A stretch of 64,000 nt of DNA from Peribacillus muralis (GTDB lineage Bacteria; Bacillota; Bacilli; Bacillales; DSM-1321), in NCBI RefSeq assembly GCF_001645685.2, contig NZ_CP017080.1, positions 3,091,051-3,155,050 of the forward strand, given 5' to 3'. Shown in pieces: positions 27,207 to 36,004 of the stretch; the stretch's first letter is position 1, and each line of letters starts with the position of its first letter. The position numbers and the translations under genes are program-made. Below the pieces are notes generated by a model. The model was not told the origin of the DNA. It made no database searches and was given only the letters and a program-made list of their open reading frames with translations.

Positions 27207-27419
27207 TTTTACAACCCCTCAGTCACAATTTGTCTATTTATTCTTTTTATATAATCATTGTACAACATTTGTATAATGTATGTATATTTATATGCTCTAT
27301 AATAACGTCTCAAATGTGAACTTTTTCTAACTATAGCGGGATTGCCCGTTCTCTTATTCCATTTTTTTCTGCCTGTATTATAATGAACAAGTAATACTAT
27401 GGAAAAGCAGGAGGGCATT

Positions 27420-28121
27420 ATGGAACATACTTTAAAAATCACGAACGTGTTAGCAGATCCTACTCGATATTATATATATCAATATATTGTGAACAATCAT
27501 GGGGATGTGACGGTACAGCAAATTGCCGATTCGTTTAATATCCATCCAAATGTCGCCCGTCTACATTTATCAAAACTCGAAGATATTGAGATGTTGACAT
27601 CGGAAGCTCGTAAAACGGGGAAAGGCGGACGCCCAAGCAGGCTTTATCGTTTGTCGGATAAAGTCATTCAGCTGCATTTTCCCTATAGGGATTATCAGCT
27701 GCTTTCAAGGATTAGCATCCAGACGATGATGACATTAGGCGAGCAAGGAAAACAGGCCCTTTACGATACGGGGAAAGTATTCGGAGAGGAGTTGGTCAAC
27801 CAGCAATTAGCACTGAGCTTAAACTCGGTCAACAGTCTTACTTTTGAGGAAAAAGTCGGCATGCTTAAAAATGCCGCTGCCATTGCAGGGTTCTCGCCTG
27901 AAATTCAAGCAAGCGAAGAAGAAAATAAAATCCTCTTTCGTATCTTCAATTGTCCATTCAAGGAAGTTACAGCCGTAGAGCCAAGTATAATCTGCTCGAT
28001 GCATAATTCATTCTTAAAAGGAATGTTCGAAGCCTTGTTTGATAATGTCCATATTGTGGAATTAGAAAATATGATGTCTGATTGTTCCACATGCTCTTAT
28101 CAAGCATCGGTTCTCACATAG
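27420..28121 (+). CDS. ArsR/SufR-like HTH regulator with C-terminal cysteine cluster
   Basis: 233-residue transcription factor. N-terminal winged helix (about residues 1-80), with VTVQQIADSFNIHPNVARLH as the recognition region and GGRPSRLYRL in the wing. The C-terminal domain has cysteines and a histidine in NCPF, IICSMHN and DCSTC, spaced C-X13-C-X29-C-X2-C, reminiscent of Fe-S or metal-sensing regulators such as SufR. ATG 27420 has GGAGG 5 bases upstream; TATAAT at about 27379 may be its -10. I do not know its target. Confidence 0.75.
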   Translation: MEHTLKITNVLADPTRYYIYQYIVNNHGDVTVQQIADSFNIHPNVARLHLSKLEDIEMLTSEARKTGKGGRPSRLYRLSDKVIQLHFPYRDYQLLSRISIQTMMTLGEQGKQALYDTGKVFGEELVNQQLALSLNSVNSLTFEEKVGMLKNAAAIAGFSPEIQASEEENKILFRIFNCPFKEVTAVEPSIICSMHNSFLKGMFEALFDNVHIVELENMMSDCSTCSYQASVLT

Positions 28122-28204
28122 AAACAAAAGGCATCCTTTACATTACCTTACAATTTCATTTATAATTATTTGGAATGTACACGACTAAAAAAGGAGGGAT
28201 TCGG

Positions 28205-28447
28205 ATGGAACGCATGTTCAGAGTATGTGGATTTTGGACAGGAATTATGGCTATTTTCTTTTATCTCGGCCATATGCATCAAACGTCTTTACTTTTCTTT
28301 GCACAAACTATCTTTTTTGTTCTTTTAAGTTATTTGAAATTATCTGAGCGCATGTATATTTATGTTTTTGGCGCCTATCTCACCGTTTTCTTTGCAGGAT
28401 TTTCGTACTGGAGCGTATTTATGATGACTCCTGGTGCCGCCCATTAA
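28205..28447 (+). CDS. yqgY: DUF2626 membrane protein YqgY
   Basis: 80-residue protein with three hydrophobic segments. The N-terminus MERMFRVCGFWTGIMAI and the LSERMYIYVFGAYLTVFFAG segment identify the DUF2626 family. ATG 28205 has AAGGAGGGA 5 bases upstream. Function unknown; conserved in Bacillaceae. Confidence 0.88.
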   Translation: MERMFRVCGFWTGIMAIFFYLGHMHQTSLLFFAQTIFFVLLSYLKLSERMYIYVFGAYLTVFFAGFSYWSVFMMTPGAAH

Positions 28448-28468
28448 GTACGGAATAAGCATGATACA

Positions 28469-28497
28469 TAACCCATGAATTTTGGTTCATGGGTTTT
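28469..28497. terminator. Bidirectional terminator between yqgY and the methyltransferase gene
   Basis: Stem AACCCATGAA/TTCATGGGTT with a 6-base loop between convergent genes; flanking T-rich tails are modest. Confidence 0.7.
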
Positions 28498-28506
28498 CAC
28501 TTGTCA

Positions 28507-29607
28507 TCATTCAGGAAAGACCTTTGCTGTTTCAGCTAGTTCCTTCGTTTGAAGCAGTACCCTGAAATGCTCGCTGAATCCGCCTGGAACGATTAATCCC
28601 CGTATTGCACGATTGCGTTTTGCCTTTTTTGAGAATGGATCCTTCTCTTGGTGTTCCTTCAGTTCCTGGAGGATTCCCGTTTTAAGCAGGAATTCATGCT
28701 GCTGATAAAGTTCACAGGTAGCTAAACCATTTTTTTTCCCACTATCCATTAATGTGTCAAAATGGATATGCGTGGTCAAATCCATATCACCTGGATACAT
28801 AAGGGCATCTTTCATCATTTCATGCTGATGATAGCCCCTTAGGCTTCCCTTATGGTGTGCTGGCTCCATCCATTCTTCTTGAGTATAACCATAATCGATT
28901 GTAAGAAGGACCCCCGACTGGATGTTTGAGGCGATCTTTTCATATTCCTCAACCATTTTCAGCGGAATTTCGTATCTTTGCTTATCTTGTAATGTCACGG
29001 AACGTTCCGAAAGGTAAGTAAGGATATCAGGATTGTCCAAAGGTTCCTTCACTTCCAACAATCGGCCATCCTTAACCGTGACGAAGACCTCTACAAGGGC
29101 TCCGTCATCCTTTTCAATGACATGAACAGGCAAAGCATCGAAGAATTCATTTGAAAACACGATTCCATTCATGTTTGTCCATTCTTCTGCCTCAGAAGCA
29201 AAACATGCCTGTTTGAACATCCCAATACGCTCTTGCTGCGCCTTTTTATGAAATGGACTTGTTTCGACCAGAACATACGTCAGCGAGTCCCAAATCTGCG
29301 GCTCGGTTTCTTTAATATAGACAAGAATGTCATATGCAAGCTTCCCCTCTCCTGCACCGATTTCAACGATTTTCGGGGATATCCCGCACACCTTTATCAA
29401 GTGAACGAACCACCTTGCTAGGGACCTCCCAAATGCGTCCCCGACATTGCCCGACGTATAAAAATCCCCTTTGGAACCAATCTTCTTTTTTTGCTTCACA
29501 TAGTAACCGATGGCGGGGGCATATAAAGCGGCATTCATGTAGTCATGATAGGAAATTCTCTTTTTTGGGCTGCTTTCAATCATTTTTTTCAGGTGATGCT
29601 TCAACAT
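28507..29607 (-). CDS. MidA/NDUFAF7-like SAM-dependent methyltransferase
   Basis: 366 residues of the family formerly called DUF185. N-terminal ISYHDYMNAALYAPAIGYY, then the glycine-rich SAM site VEIGAGEGKLAYDIL (about residues 80-94), GIVFSNEFFDALPVHV and LLTIDYGYTQEEW. In eukaryotes the homologue methylates an arginine of complex I; the bacterial substrate is unknown. ATG with GAGGAGG upstream. Confidence 0.88.
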   Translation of the reverse strand: MLKHHLKKMIESSPKKRISYHDYMNAALYAPAIGYYVKQKKKIGSKGDFYTSGNVGDAFGRSLARWFVHLIKVCGISPKIVEIGAGEGKLAYDILVYIKETEPQIWDSLTYVLVETSPFHKKAQQERIGMFKQACFASEAEEWTNMNGIVFSNEFFDALPVHVIEKDDGALVEVFVTVKDGRLLEVKEPLDNPDILTYLSERSVTLQDKQRYEIPLKMVEEYEKIASNIQSGVLLTIDYGYTQEEWMEPAHHKGSLRGYHQHEMMKDALMYPGDMDLTTHIHFDTLMDSGKKNGLATCELYQQHEFLLKTGILQELKEHQEKDPFSKKAKRNRAIRGLIVPGGFSEHFRVLLQTKELAETAKVFPE

Positions 29608-29774
29608 AACGCCTCCTCTTCCTTCATCCTACATAACGAATGAGTTTGTTTCTTTGACATCCATGCACAAAAACCCGATTGATTTTTCACGAAACAATCT
29701 TTTTCATCCAGGAAATATATTCAGTATAATTCCACGTACTTTTTCAATATTCTAACATTTTCGGACCGAAAAAT

Positions 29775-29801
29775 AAAACAGGTGCCATATGGCACCTGAA
29801 A
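29775..29801 (-). terminator. Terminator of yqgX
   Basis: Perfect palindrome CAGGTGCCATATGGCACCTG (29779-29798) followed by TTTTATTTTT on the minus strand. Confidence 0.85.
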
Positions 29802-29807
29802 AAGCGA

Positions 29808-30434
29808 TTATCTCAAGAATGGATTGGCATTCTTTTCATCTAAAATGGTCGTGACTGGCCCATGTCCCGGAAAAACGATCGTATCATCAGGCAGCGGCAG
29901 CAGTTTCGTATCAATGCTATTTAACAGCACTTGTTCACTTCCGCCTATTAAATCTGTCCTGCCGACGCTTCCCTGGAACAAGACATCACCCGAAAAGAGC
30001 AGCCGTTCATCCCTTGCAAAATAGGATACACTGCCTGGTGAGTGCCCTGGTGTTTCAAAAATGTCGAAAGTGAAGCCTCCAATGGTAAGCTTTTGCTCAT
30101 TTGCAATGATATGGTCTGCCGGCTTCATGCGCATCGGGTTTTCTGGAAACCAGTTCAAGGAGCCATTCAACGCGGGATCAAGCAGCCACTTGGCCTCTTT
30201 TTCATGAAGATAGGCAGGCACTTCATAATGATCCCGGATGGCATCAAGAGCACCAATATGATCAAAATGAGCATGTGTCAATAAAATCGCCAAAGGCTTC
30301 AATTTTTTTGTTTGTATATATTGTATGATTTTCTGCGGCTCTTCTCCCGGATCGACAATGATGCAATCATTTCCATCGGAAACTACATAACAATTCGTTT
30401 GCAGCGGGCCTAGAGGGATTTGTGTCCATTTCAT
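29808..30434 (-). CDS. yqgX: Metallo-beta-lactamase-fold hydrolase YqgX
   Basis: 208-residue glyoxalase II-like hydrolase with the metal motif THAHFDHIG (HxHxDH) near residue 55, TPGHSPGS, FSGDVLFQGSVGR and the final FPGHGP. Starting at MKWTQIPLGPLQTN fits the family; two earlier in-frame starts add only a few residues. Cytosolic; thiol ester substrate not defined. Confidence 0.92.
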   Translation of the reverse strand: MKWTQIPLGPLQTNCYVVSDGNDCIIVDPGEEPQKIIQYIQTKKLKPLAILLTHAHFDHIGALDAIRDHYEVPAYLHEKEAKWLLDPALNGSLNWFPENPMRMKPADHIIANEQKLTIGGFTFDIFETPGHSPGSVSYFARDERLLFSGDVLFQGSVGRTDLIGGSEQVLLNSIDTKLLPLPDDTIVFPGHGPVTTILDEKNANPFLR

Positions 30435-30663
30435 TTCCATCAACTCCAATATGATATTCTCTCTCCATCTTACACCAAATCATGTCGTTCATGTTAATCC
30501 ACTTCACTACAAGCTAAGTGAGATTCACCTTTAAACCTCGACAAATAATTGAAAAAATATTAAAATATTAACAAATGCATTCTTTTCTACATATTTTTGG
30601 TAGTTGTTTTATCCTCTGGGTATATTATTAAGGATTGGCATTACGAAAAAAGGGGGTTTTAAG

Positions 30664-30837
30664 ATGATATTAATGGTCGTATTCGGACTGGTGGCTATAT
30701 TGGGAGTAGCTGCTGTATTTACCTCATTAAAAAAGAGAAACTTCTTAGGATTCATTTTTGCAGCCGGCAGTGCGGTCGTATTCGGCTGGTTCACTGTCAT
30801 GACGATCATCAACAGCGGCTTTCCTGTTGCCCATTAA
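30664..30837 (+). CDS. yqgW: DUF2759 membrane protein YqgW
   Basis: 57-residue protein with two hydrophobic segments (MILMVVFGLVAILGV and FGWFTVMTIINSGFP). ATG 30664 has AAGGGGG 7 bases upstream, so the longer frame starting at 30604 is not used. Length and sequence match the DUF2759 family. Function unknown. Confidence 0.85.
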   Translation: MILMVVFGLVAILGVAAVFTSLKKRNFLGFIFAAGSAVVFGWFTVMTIINSGFPVAH

Positions 30838-30840
30838 CGA

Positions 30841-30882
30841 AAAAAAGGTTTTGGAAGGATATCCCTTCCGAAACCTTTTTTG
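30841..30882 (+). terminator. Terminator of yqgW
   Basis: Stem AAGGTTTTGGAAGG/CCTTCCGAAACCTT followed by TTTT, directly after the stop codon. Confidence 0.9.
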
Positions 30883-30907
30883 ATTCCCCGATTGCCTAAA
30901 GTTTGGA

Positions 30908-30932
30908 GTATTTGTACTTAGACCGTTACATT
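30908..30932 (-). repeat. End fragment of repeat family R1
   Basis: TACTTAGACCGTTACATTGCAC matches, on the minus strand, the TGCAATGAAACGGTCTAAGTA end of the R1 units at 34053-34423 with one mismatch. The rest of the unit is absent. The surrounding 30883-31199 stretch shows no gene. Confidence 0.6.
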
Positions 30933-31199
30933 GCACCCGGTGTGAAAACTTAGGTTAGAATTGAAACGATCTGGATGCAATTTTGTGGAAGTCTCAACGA
31001 AGGTTATGACATACAGTAGTGTTTCTATTCATATTGTCCTAATGGATCCGGGTTACGTAATAACAAAACATCCACTACAAAACGTACCTTAGTGTTAAAG
31101 AAGATATCAATACAATGGCACAAATACATACAATAACAAGTGAAATTCGGATTTATCCTTACAAGCAATACAGGTAGATGTAGAGGTAGTTTTATTTTA

Positions 31200-31670
31200 T
31201 TAAGGTTGTGTTATTATTTGCTCCACTTTATTAAGAGTCATCGCATTACTTGGAATAAATTGAGCAGTCAGTTGATAGTCTCCTTTTGAAAGCAACTTCG
31301 AATGTATCGTTATCGTATACTCCCATGTTTCTCCTTTTTTAAGCTCTTTGTAATGTTCTTTAGTTGGTTGAGGTTCAACTGTAATGATTGTATCCCCTTT
31401 AATTGAACGATTCTTTAAAGAGTGGATTTCTACATCTATTTCATCCCCTATATCAAACCGCAGATTAACATTTTTATTAGCCTTATTAGCAATTTTATAA
31501 GTAAAAATCTCATAGTCTTTTTCTGTCAATCGATGTTCAAGCGATTGTTCGACGCTCAGTTCGATTGCATTGTTCCCTTTATCCATTTGAGCTATGTAGG
31601 AGTAATATCCAAATGCTATTAATGAAATAGACACAATAACAACAATACTACTCATAAGTAACTTACTCAT
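31200..31670 (-). CDS. Membrane-anchored BsuPI-like protein, possible protease inhibitor
   Basis: 156 residues: a hydrophobic N-terminal segment (about residues 5-27, signal peptide or anchor), then a beta-rich domain with YKIANKANKNVNLRFDIGDE, LKKGETWEYTITI and KGDYQLTAQF. This N-L-x-F ... K-G-E-x-W ... G-x-Y-x-L-T-A pattern resembles the BsuPI intracellular proteinase inhibitor fold. It lies 81 bases downstream of a subtilisin gene on the same strand and shares its A/T-rich composition. The inhibitor role is inference; it could also be a Com_YlbF-unrelated secreted structural domain. Confidence 0.55.
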   Translation of the reverse strand: MSKLLMSSIVVIVSISLIAFGYYSYIAQMDKGNNAIELSVEQSLEHRLTEKDYEIFTYKIANKANKNVNLRFDIGDEIDVEIHSLKNRSIKGDTIITVEPQPTKEHYKELKKGETWEYTITIHSKLLSKGDYQLTAQFIPSNAMTLNKVEQIITQP

Positions 31671-31751
31671 ACTATCCCCCCTTCAACCATTGTGTATGGC
31701 AAAAAAATGCTTAGAACAGAAAGAGAGTAATTCATCCTCTCTTTCTGTTAA

Positions 31752-33611
31752 TTAGTAACTTTTCACACTGCTTTTAGGAGGATTGTCAGCGTAGTCTTTA
31801 CCCGTTCCTGTAGAAATTCCGTATGAAAAACCTCCTGAGCCACCACCTATAGATGGAGTGATCATTGTGAAAGCATGAGAATATTCTACCATTGCCTGTA
31901 AAGGTCCATTGTTTTTACTTGAAGCAGACTTAGGCAGATAAATATATTGTGTGAATTTTCCGATATCATCATGCGATCCAGCACGTAGATCTACTTTCCA
32001 AGACATACCCGCTTTTAATGAAGGTTTAAAAACAGTAACAGATTCAGTAATGGGAATTGCACCATAATAGGTATGAGATAATTTACTTGTAGATTTATAC
32101 CAAGCGTTATCAGTCCAGGCTAGAGCAAAAAGATCCACGTACCGATTTTTTGGCATGCTATTCCAATTATAACTACCCTTTATTTTAAACTGTTTTTCAT
32201 TACTATTCTTGATTCCAAGATAAGACGCACTTACTTTTAGAGTAATACTTCCACCATTCTTTAAATTTTGAGCTTGAACATCCCCACTAAATTCATCTTC
32301 CGGTACAAGAGTATAAGTCGTTTCAGAATAGTCAGGATTCATAGCTCCTTCAGATATAAACTCTTGCAATTCTTGATTAGTTGTTCCATTGATAGCTTCT
32401 TCTGACCAACCTGCTTCAGTTAGAAATGCCAATTCTTCTTCATTTAATTCATCTTGTTTTGAATCTGTTTGGATGTTATCTGGATTGTACGGTTCTACAT
32501 ATTGAGAGATAGAAGGATCAATATTCACCAAATTATATTTTTTTTGATTATCTATTGTTGTAGCGAAGTTTTTTAATTTTGTGTGTATTTCTTTATTATC
32601 AAGGTTTACATTTTGTGACCAAAGAAGGGCTGCAGCTCCTGAAACATATGAGGCAGCTATAGAAGTTCCACTTGCAGTTATATGATCGCCATTTAAATCT
32701 AAAGTTTGAATATTTACTCCCGGGGCAACCAGTTCTAATTGATTGCTATAATTAGACAGTGAACTCATTTGATTATAGAAGTCTGAGGCTCCAACACCAA
32801 TTACATTATCATAGGCGGCCGGATAAGTAACTTTTTCAGTCCCCTCATTTCCAACTGAAGAAATCATTAAAACTCCTTGTTCATAAGCTTTATCAATTAC
32901 ATTTTTCAATATTTCAGATTCTTTAATACCACCGAAGCTCATGTTTATAATATTGATATCTTCTTCAATTGCCCACTCAATTCCTTCAATTATATCACTA
33001 TATTGTCCTGTTCCATTTTGATCAAGTACTTTCCCAACATATAATTTAACATCTGGAGCTACTCCGTGGAACCCAGAACTTTCATATGAAGTTGCAATTA
33101 TACTAGATACTGCTGTTCCGTGACCGTTTAAATCAATAACTCCTTCTTCACTATCTATAAATGAAGCTTGCTTTTCTATTACTATCCCAGAATGATTTGA
33201 AATTCCCGTGTCTAAAATGGCAAGTTTAATACCTTTTCCAGTAATACCATTTTCATGTGCTTTATCAGCATTAATTCTTTTTGTCCCCCAACTATATCCA
33301 TTTTCTAGATATGTTTCTCCATTTAAAGGAGTAGATTGTACTGTTACATCTTCTTCAATCAATTTTACACTTGGATTTTTCTTTATTTTATATAATTCAT
33401 CAGTTGTTAATGATGCTTTTGCAGTCTTAAAATGCTTGTATTTTCCTTTAATTTCCCCTCCCTCTTTTTCTATTAATTTAGTATCCAATTTTTTATTAAA
33501 CTCTACTAAATAGTTTTTTTCGCCTTGATTCTTTGCCTTAATTGCACGAGGCTGTGAAAAAAATGAAAATATTAAGATAAAAACCGCAATAAATGAAATT
33601 ATTTTTTTCAA
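31752..33611 (-). CDS. Secreted S8 subtilisin-family serine protease
   Basis: 619 residues. Signal peptide (1-27), an inhibitor I9-type propeptide (about 30-95, NYLVEFNKK...VKLIEEDVTV), a catalytic domain with Asp134 (LAILDTG), His164 (LNGHGTAVSS) and Ser317 (ASGTSIAASYVSGAAALL), the oxyanion Asn in SSVGNEG, and a C-terminal extension from about 375 with no family that I recognise. The extension contains an acidic linker, then beta-rich sequence. The gene is visibly more A/T-rich and uses more AAT, ATA and TTA codons than its neighbours, suggesting transfer. It has no counterpart here in B. subtilis. Confidence 0.93.
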   Translation of the reverse strand: MKKIISFIAVFILIFSFFSQPRAIKAKNQGEKNYLVEFNKKLDTKLIEKEGGEIKGKYKHFKTAKASLTTDELYKIKKNPSVKLIEEDVTVQSTPLNGETYLENGYSWGTKRINADKAHENGITGKGIKLAILDTGISNHSGIVIEKQASFIDSEEGVIDLNGHGTAVSSIIATSYESSGFHGVAPDVKLYVGKVLDQNGTGQYSDIIEGIEWAIEEDINIINMSFGGIKESEILKNVIDKAYEQGVLMISSVGNEGTEKVTYPAAYDNVIGVGASDFYNQMSSLSNYSNQLELVAPGVNIQTLDLNGDHITASGTSIAASYVSGAAALLWSQNVNLDNKEIHTKLKNFATTIDNQKKYNLVNIDPSISQYVEPYNPDNIQTDSKQDELNEEELAFLTEAGWSEEAINGTTNQELQEFISEGAMNPDYSETTYTLVPEDEFSGDVQAQNLKNGGSITLKVSASYLGIKNSNEKQFKIKGSYNWNSMPKNRYVDLFALAWTDNAWYKSTSKLSHTYYGAIPITESVTVFKPSLKAGMSWKVDLRAGSHDDIGKFTQYIYLPKSASSKNNGPLQAMVEYSHAFTMITPSIGGGSGGFSYGISTGTGKDYADNPPKSSVKSY

Positions 33612-34052
33612 CTAATACATCTCCTAGTTCTTTCTTGTCTTAAATTAATTTTTTAACAAATTCACTAATGCGATGGAATGTTACATACCTATAAATCATC
33701 TGGAGTATATGAAACAGAAACATCGCAGAGGTAATAATTGTTTTCAGCCCTCCCTAATAATACAAAACTTACTACGGTGGATTTGTTAATAATCAAATTA
33801 AATCATGTAAAACTACACCATAGCGTCCCTATTTTGAAATGTGCATTCTCAAATTTGGAATTAGCAATTCGAACTAGTAGGTTTATATGAGGACTTTTCA
33901 TTATCATGGGGCCCGATTTAATAGTTAGGTAATTTAGCGAAGAATCTCGTGAAGTCTCGGAGACTATGTCAGTATCGCAAGTGTCTACACTATTATTATC
34001 CAGGCTAATTATATGGATTAACTGAGAACAATGGAAATTCCATAACACTCAC

Positions 34053-34490
34053 AGTGGAATGAAACGGAAGGCGGCGACACTCCTGGGGGAAATGCGCGTC
34101 TTCGTGAGACCCCGCAGGCTGGAAGCCAAGGAGGCTCACGGACCGCCCGCGGAAAGCGAGTGCCTGAAGTGCAATGAAACGGTCTAAGTAGCCCCCCCAT
34201 ACTGTGGGCAGAGATGTTCTTTCTATCTATTAAATCTAAGTGGAATGCAACGGAAGGCGGCGACACTCCTGGGGGAAATGCAGTCTACGTGAGATCCCGC
34301 AGGCTGGAAGCCGAGGAGGCTCACGGACCGCCCGCGGAAAGCGAGTGCCTGAAGTGCAATGAAACGGTCTAAGTAGAAACCTCATACTGTGGGCAGAGAT
34401 GTTCTTTCTATCTGTTAAATCTAAGTGGAGTGGAACGGAAGGCATCGAGACTCCTGCGGGAAATGCGTGTCAACGAATGAAACGGTCGAT
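34053..34490 (+). repeat. R1 tandem repeat, 2.4 units of about 185 bp
   Basis: Units begin with AGTGGAATG at 34053, 34239 and 34424, periods 186 and 185. Units 1 and 2 are nearly identical: AACGGAAGGCGGCGACACTC, a GTGAGACCCCGCAGGCTGG piece, GGCTCACGGACCGCCCGCGG, TGCAATGAAACGGTCTAAGT, then a TACTGTGGGCAGAGATGTTC spacer. Unit 3 stops after about 65 bases. Related scars are at 2917, 7836 and 30908. The 33612-34052 stretch before it shows no gene. Confidence 0.9.
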
Positions 34491-34586
34491 GGACAGAAAC
34501 TAACGTGGGTAATAGAGGATTTATAATAGTTTTCACGCAAAGTCGTTTAAAAAACAGTGTTCAGATTTTCTGAACCTAAAAAAATA

Positions 34587-34655
34587 CTGAAGGTACACTC
34601 CATCCTTACAAAGTGTGCCTACAGTATAAAAGCTCGCCATTGTGGCGAGCTTGTG
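34587..34655 (-). terminator. Two terminators after yqgU
   Basis: Stem AAGCTCGCC/GGCGAGCTT (34630-34652) and then CTGTAGGCACACT/AGTGTACCTTCAG (34587-34624), the latter followed by a run of seven T on the minus strand. The second belongs to the CTGTAG-type hairpin family. Confidence 0.8.
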
Positions 34656-34662
34656 GTTTAAG

Positions 34663-35835
34663 TCATGATTGTTTAAATAGTCTTTGTATTTGATGGGTTT
34701 TCATATCAATGATTTTCTCGAATTGATATCCATATAAGCAGAAGTTGCCATCAAGCGAACAGCTTAACGGTTCATTTTCCATGTCCTTCATCACTTCTTC
34801 TTGTGTGCCTTTTTCCCAATTTAATTTAGTCAAGGTAAACCTTCCCTCATATTGGTCCGCGTCTTTTGATTCATTTGGAATGAACGTTATGAATTCCTTG
34901 TTTTTTTCATTGAAATCATAGGAAGGAATCACCCAATCTGAAAAGCTTTTCAATAGCGGCACGGAAAAAGAGTGAATCGGCTTGTTTGTTTGATCATAAA
35001 AAGCGTATGTACCCCGATCATGTTGTTCTGTCTCCACTTGAATCGTCATAAGCGCATGCTTCATTTTTTTAAAGTGAATGACATCGAGCATAAGGCTATC
35101 CGCCCCATCAGCATTCAACGCTTTTTTTACTAAGGGAGCCGTCAAAGCAGGTTCATTCCTATCCCAATCGAGAAACATCAATTCCTTTTCACCCGCCCAC
35201 TGTGCAAAGGGCTGTGGAAAATCGAGTGCTTCCATTGATTGTTCATCCGGGTTCAGCACATAGGAGCTGTATGTCCAATCTTCATTAAAACTAGATAAAA
35301 ACAGCGTTCCATCTCGATAGGAGTTCCACTCATAAGCTAATTCATAGGCTGGTATCGCCACAGAATACAATGGATTGCCTGTACGGTCGAGAATGGTGAT
35401 TGATGCTTTGCCTGAAGATGTGAAGGACGATATCAAGACATGCGTTCCAGATGGACTGATTGAAACTTCGGAAAACGCAGTGGCAGGCTGATAGAAAACG
35501 GATGTGTCATTCGTTTTCGTATTCCAAGTCATTAGCTGGGGGAGTTCATTGCCATCCCGCTTTCCAGCAAATAAAATGGTTTTGGAATCAAGCCATCCAT
35601 AAATCGCGTCGATTTTTTCGGTTTCAGCAGTCGGGATCTTCCATTCACGCGAAGAATTCCCCATATTCGATTGGGAGTGTTCTTTTTCCGTATCAGTTAC
35701 GGGTTTACTAAGGTCCTTGGAAGGCTCACAAGCCGAGATAAGAAGGATAGTGGAGATAAATAATGGGACGAAACACAACATCTTGCAAATGGTAATCCGC
35801 ATACAAAGCGCTGCTTTGATTGCTTTAATCTCCAC
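34663..35835 (-). CDS. yqgU: Putative lipoprotein YqgU
   Basis: Up to 390 residues. A hydrophobic signal ends in the lipobox LLISAC (Cys about residue 36), so the mature protein would be lipid-anchored on the outer face of the membrane. The remainder looks like a beta-propeller (repeated W/F-D and S-P-S-G motifs). The start is unclear: GTG 35835 lies 3 bases after GGAGG; ATG 35802 has no site but gives a normal lipoprotein signal. The position before yqgT matches yqgU. Function unknown. Confidence 0.75.
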   Translation of the reverse strand: MEIKAIKAALCMRITICKMLCFVPLFISTILLISACEPSKDLSKPVTDTEKEHSQSNMGNSSREWKIPTAETEKIDAIYGWLDSKTILFAGKRDGNELPQLMTWNTKTNDTSVFYQPATAFSEVSISPSGTHVLISSFTSSGKASITILDRTGNPLYSVAIPAYELAYEWNSYRDGTLFLSSFNEDWTYSSYVLNPDEQSMEALDFPQPFAQWAGEKELMFLDWDRNEPALTAPLVKKALNADGADSLMLDVIHFKKMKHALMTIQVETEQHDRGTYAFYDQTNKPIHSFSVPLLKSFSDWVIPSYDFNEKNKEFITFIPNESKDADQYEGRFTLTKLNWEKGTQEEVMKDMENEPLSCSLDGNFCLYGYQFEKIIDMKTHQIQRLFKQS

Positions 35836-36004
35836 ACACCTCCAACTTCAAAACTAAAAAACGCCTGGCATATGTGAGCGAGACATTAGAAAGACGCAAG
35901 GATCACTCGAATCCTTACGACTTTCATTATAAAGTAAAAAAGTGAAAATGTGGCGAATAATTATCTTATATTTTTGTGGAAGTATATTCCTTAGTCAAAT
36001 CGGC

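Noticed and set aside
34018..34445. Open frames of 69 and 82 codons in the R1 tandem repeat
   Set aside because: They are repeat-derived, near-identical to each other in frame, have no ribosome binding site, and cover known repeat units.
31200..34500. Prophage or integrative element
   Set aside because: No integrase, tRNA attachment site, or phage genes; only two genes and repeats.
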